The position numbers were made by a program, and so were the translations under genes. From assembly GCA_026389895.1 (NCBI GenBank), contig JAPLGZ010000175.1, positions 1 to 44,529 on the forward strand: a DNA stretch of 44,529 nt, written 5' to 3'. This DNA comes from Chloroflexota bacterium (lineage in GTDB: Bacteria; Chloroflexota; Anaerolineae; Caldilineales; Caldilineaceae). Of the stretch, positions 42,789-44,529 are shown piece after piece. The notes beneath the pieces are model-generated. The model was not told the origin of the DNA. It searched no databases and was given only the letters and a program-made list of their open reading frames with translations. The number at the start of each line of letters is the position of its first letter. Position 1 is the stretch's first letter.

Positions 42789-43703
42789 ATGGCAACAACC
42801 GAACAGCGCATCCGCACGCTCGTCAACAATCAAAGCCAGCCAATCGGGCGAGCAAGAAAGAATTTATTTAAGCAGCGTTTTGGCACCTTTGTCCTCTATA
42901 TTTTGGCTATTCTTGTCGCATTGGCCTTTAGTCTGCCTTTCTTCTGGACAATTAGCAGTTCTCTGAAGTCGGCGGCTGAACTTTATGTCTTCCCGCCCAC
43001 CTTTTTGCCGGAAACCATCCGCTGGAAGAATTACAGTGATGTCTTTAGCCTGGCGCCTTTTGCCACGTTTATCTCGAACACCGTCATTATCACGGCGCTG
43101 GCAATGGTTGGGCAGATTATCTCATCTGCAGCGGTTGCCTATGGGTTTAGCCGGTTTAAGTTTCCTGGGCGTGATGCGCTCTTCTTTTTGGTGCTCAGCA
43201 CAATGATGTTGCCCTGGCAGGTGACAATTGTTCCCACCTTTTTGCTCTTTCGCTATCTAGGCTGGATCAACACCTTCTTGCCGCTGATTATTCCCTCTTA
43301 TTTTGGCAGCGCCTTTTATATTTTCTTGTTGCGTCAGTTTTTTATGACCATTCCGCGCGACCTAGACGAAGCCGCCAAACTCGATGGGGCTTCTTCGGTG
43401 CGCATCTTCTGGAGCATCATCTTGCCACTGGCCAAAGCCGCGCTTGCTACGGTGGCAATCTTCTCCTTTTTGGAACATTGGAACGAATTTATCGGCCCCT
43501 TGATCTTCCTCAACTCGCCCGAAAAATTTACCTTGTCGATCGGCCTGCGCTATTTTATGGACAACCCGTTTGAAGGGGATGAACCACGCGAGGCAATTTT
43601 GATGGCGGCGTCGTTGATTGTCGCCCTGCCGCCGCTGATTCTGTTCTTTGCGGCGCAGAAATACTTCGTGCGCGGTATTGTCACCACGGGTTTGAAGGGC
43701 TGA
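42789..43703 (+). CDS. Carbohydrate ABC transporter permease 2 (MalG/UgpE-like)
   Basis: A 304-residue permease partner, with a hydrophilic N-terminus (MATTEQRIRTLVNNQ) then six helices. The EAA loop is RDLDEAAKLDGASSVRIFWSII. LPFFWTISSSLKSAAELYVFPPTF in the first periplasmic part is typical of MalG-type subunits. The frame is open from TTG 42777, but that TTG and the next codon form the GGAGGG ribosome site, so ATG 42789 is the start. It is followed at 43801 by an enolase-superfamily enzyme, which suggests that the imported solute is a sugar or sugar acid dehydrated in the cell. Confidence 0.92.
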   Translation: MATTEQRIRTLVNNQSQPIGRARKNLFKQRFGTFVLYILAILVALAFSLPFFWTISSSLKSAAELYVFPPTFLPETIRWKNYSDVFSLAPFATFISNTVIITALAMVGQIISSAAVAYGFSRFKFPGRDALFFLVLSTMMLPWQVTIVPTFLLFRYLGWINTFLPLIIPSYFGSAFYIFLLRQFFMTIPRDLDEAAKLDGASSVRIFWSIILPLAKAALATVAIFSFLEHWNEFIGPLIFLNSPEKFTLSIGLRYFMDNPFEGDEPREAILMAASLIVALPPLILFFAAQKYFVRGIVTTGLKG

Positions 43704-43717
43704 GTAACGGGTAATGT

Positions 43718-43775
43718 GGAATGGTTCATGGGTAATCCGGGTAGACTCAGTAATCGGGGTTTTATTAACCATTCC
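43718..43775 (+). repeat. Inverted repeat between permease 2 and the enolase-superfamily gene
   Basis: GGAATGGTT (43718-43726) pairs perfectly with AACCATTCC (43767-43775), and a further near-copy AACCGTTCC follows at about 43781-43789. The 97-base gap is built of GGTAAT/GGTTAAT-type words. No strong T-tract is present, so read-through into the next gene is likely. Confidence 0.45.
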
Positions 43776-43800
43776 GTATTAACCGTTCCAAAGGTAAATT

Positions 43801-44529
43801 ATGAAAATCACAAAAATCGATACGTTTCTGATAAACCTGGGCCACCGCAATATCCCTTATGTCAAAGTTCATACGGATGAGGGCATTTATGGCGTGGGTG
43901 AGGCATATTCCTGTGGGCCGGATAAGGCGACAGTTGAAGTGATTCGTGATTTCGAGGAGTGGTTGATTGGCCGCGACCCACGGGACATCGAAGGGTTGTG
44001 GCAGTTGATGTATGCTGGGTCACGCTTTCCTGGCGGCGCAATTGTGAATGCAGCGATCAGTGGGATTGAACATGCGCTGTGGGATATTGCTGGTAAGGCT
44101 GCCAACCTGCCGGTCTATCGGTTATTGGGTGGCAAATGCCGCGATAAAATTCGTGTCTATCAATCACCGCATGGCCGAACAGCTCAGGAATTGGCTGAAA
44201 ATGCGGTCGCACTGATCGAAAAGTATGGTTACACGGCGATCAAAATGGGTCCAATGGGACCCGGTTGGCAGACGATGCCTTGGAACAAGGCGCTGCGCGA
44301 GGCCGAAGCCCGTGTGGCTGCTGTGCGCCACGCTGTAGGGCCGGATATTGACATTGGTTTGGATCCGCACGCTGCGATCTTTGAACCGGCGCGCGCCATG
44401 GAATTATGCCGCGTTGTCGCTCAATACAATCCATTTTTTGTCGAAGAACAGTTGCGGCCAGAGAATTACGAAGCGATGGCGAAATTGAGCCAACATGTCA
44501 CCGTCCCCCTGGCAACCGGCGAAATGCTC
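43801..44529 (+). CDS. Mandelate racemase/muconate lactonizing-type enzyme, galactonate dehydratase-like (cut by window end)
   Basis: The first 243 residues of an enolase-superfamily enzyme, which would use Mg2+ to abstract the alpha-proton of a carboxylate and usually dehydrates a sugar acid. The N-terminal capping domain (about 1-115) includes GGAIVNAAISGIEHALWDIAGK. The barrel begins with IRVYQSPHGR. Metal ligands are visible as Asp188 in GLDPHA, Glu215/216 in FFVEEQLRPENYEAM, and Glu241 in PLATGEM. The D-x-H block (Asp188, His190) is like that of D-galactonate dehydratase; only a single Lys (Lys148) occupies the KxK position. Substrate is not certain. ATG 43801 has AAAGGT 7 bases upstream. 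Its place just after a sugar ABC importer fits catabolism of the imported solute. The C-terminal catalytic part is outside the window. Confidence 0.88.
   Translation, partial: MKITKIDTFLINLGHRNIPYVKVHTDEGIYGVGEAYSCGPDKATVEVIRDFEEWLIGRDPRDIEGLWQLMYAGSRFPGGAIVNAAISGIEHALWDIAGKAANLPVYRLLGGKCRDKIRVYQSPHGRTAQELAENAVALIEKYGYTAIKMGPMGPGWQTMPWNKALREAEARVAAVRHAVGPDIDIGLDPHAAIFEPARAMELCRVVAQYNPFFVEEQLRPENYEAMAKLSQHVTVPLATGEML

Overview
The window looks like a chromosome segment from a Chloroflexota bacterium, probably from the Anaerolineae/Caldilineae side. This is an inference from gene content, not a database match. The supports are a roughly 50% GC sequence, fused nuoCD and nuoEF genes, a surface protein with a long Thr/Pro linker, a Tat-type lipoprotein sugar-binding protein, and many low-complexity, self-complementary intercistronic gaps. 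No rRNA, tRNA, CRISPR array, insertion sequence or phage gene was seen.

Layout. 1-162: start of a secreted or anchored protein (minus strand). 584-4409: a beta-oxidation pair, fadN-like then thiolase (plus). 4549-5901: MFS transporter (minus). 6081-21437: a full respiratory complex I operon on the minus strand, nuoA-B-CD-EF-G-H-I-J-K-L-M-N, i.e. 12 genes for 14 subunits. nuoL in this set is broken by an internal deletion plus frameshift. 21438-22339: a 0.9 kb divergent control region with a good minus-strand promoter candidate and a 12-bp-arm inverted repeat. 22340-31409: a second complex I cluster on the plus strand holding only membrane-arm subunits, nuoA-H-J-K-[small TPR/membrane protein]-L-M-N. 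These are the seven subunits that mitochondria encode as ND3, ND1, ND6, ND4L, ND5, ND4 and ND2. Its nuoJ is damaged at the C-terminus.

31638-34744: two convergent exported proteins separated by a strong hairpin: a BNR-repeat, TP-rich surface protein and a secreted two-domain protein. 34799-37753: secA (minus). 38294-39942: small Hsp20, a BON-like protein and an inosine/xanthosine triphosphatase (minus). 40370-44529: a carbohydrate ABC importer (Tat lipoprotein SBP and two permeases, no ATPase in the window), followed by a mandelate racemase/galactonate dehydratase-type enolase-superfamily enzyme cut by the window end. This suggests uptake and dehydration of a sugar or sugar acid.

How the parts may work together. 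Operon 1 supplies every peripheral-arm subunit (B, CD, EF, G, I) and a membrane arm lacking intact NuoL. Cluster 2 supplies a second membrane arm lacking intact NuoJ and no peripheral arm. The simplest reading is that cluster 2 either exchanges with the operon 1 membrane arm on a shared peripheral arm, or works with peripheral subunits encoded elsewhere. The two breaks lie in different subunits, so intact J exists only in set 1 and intact L only in set 2. Both breaks must first be tested against sequencing or assembly error.
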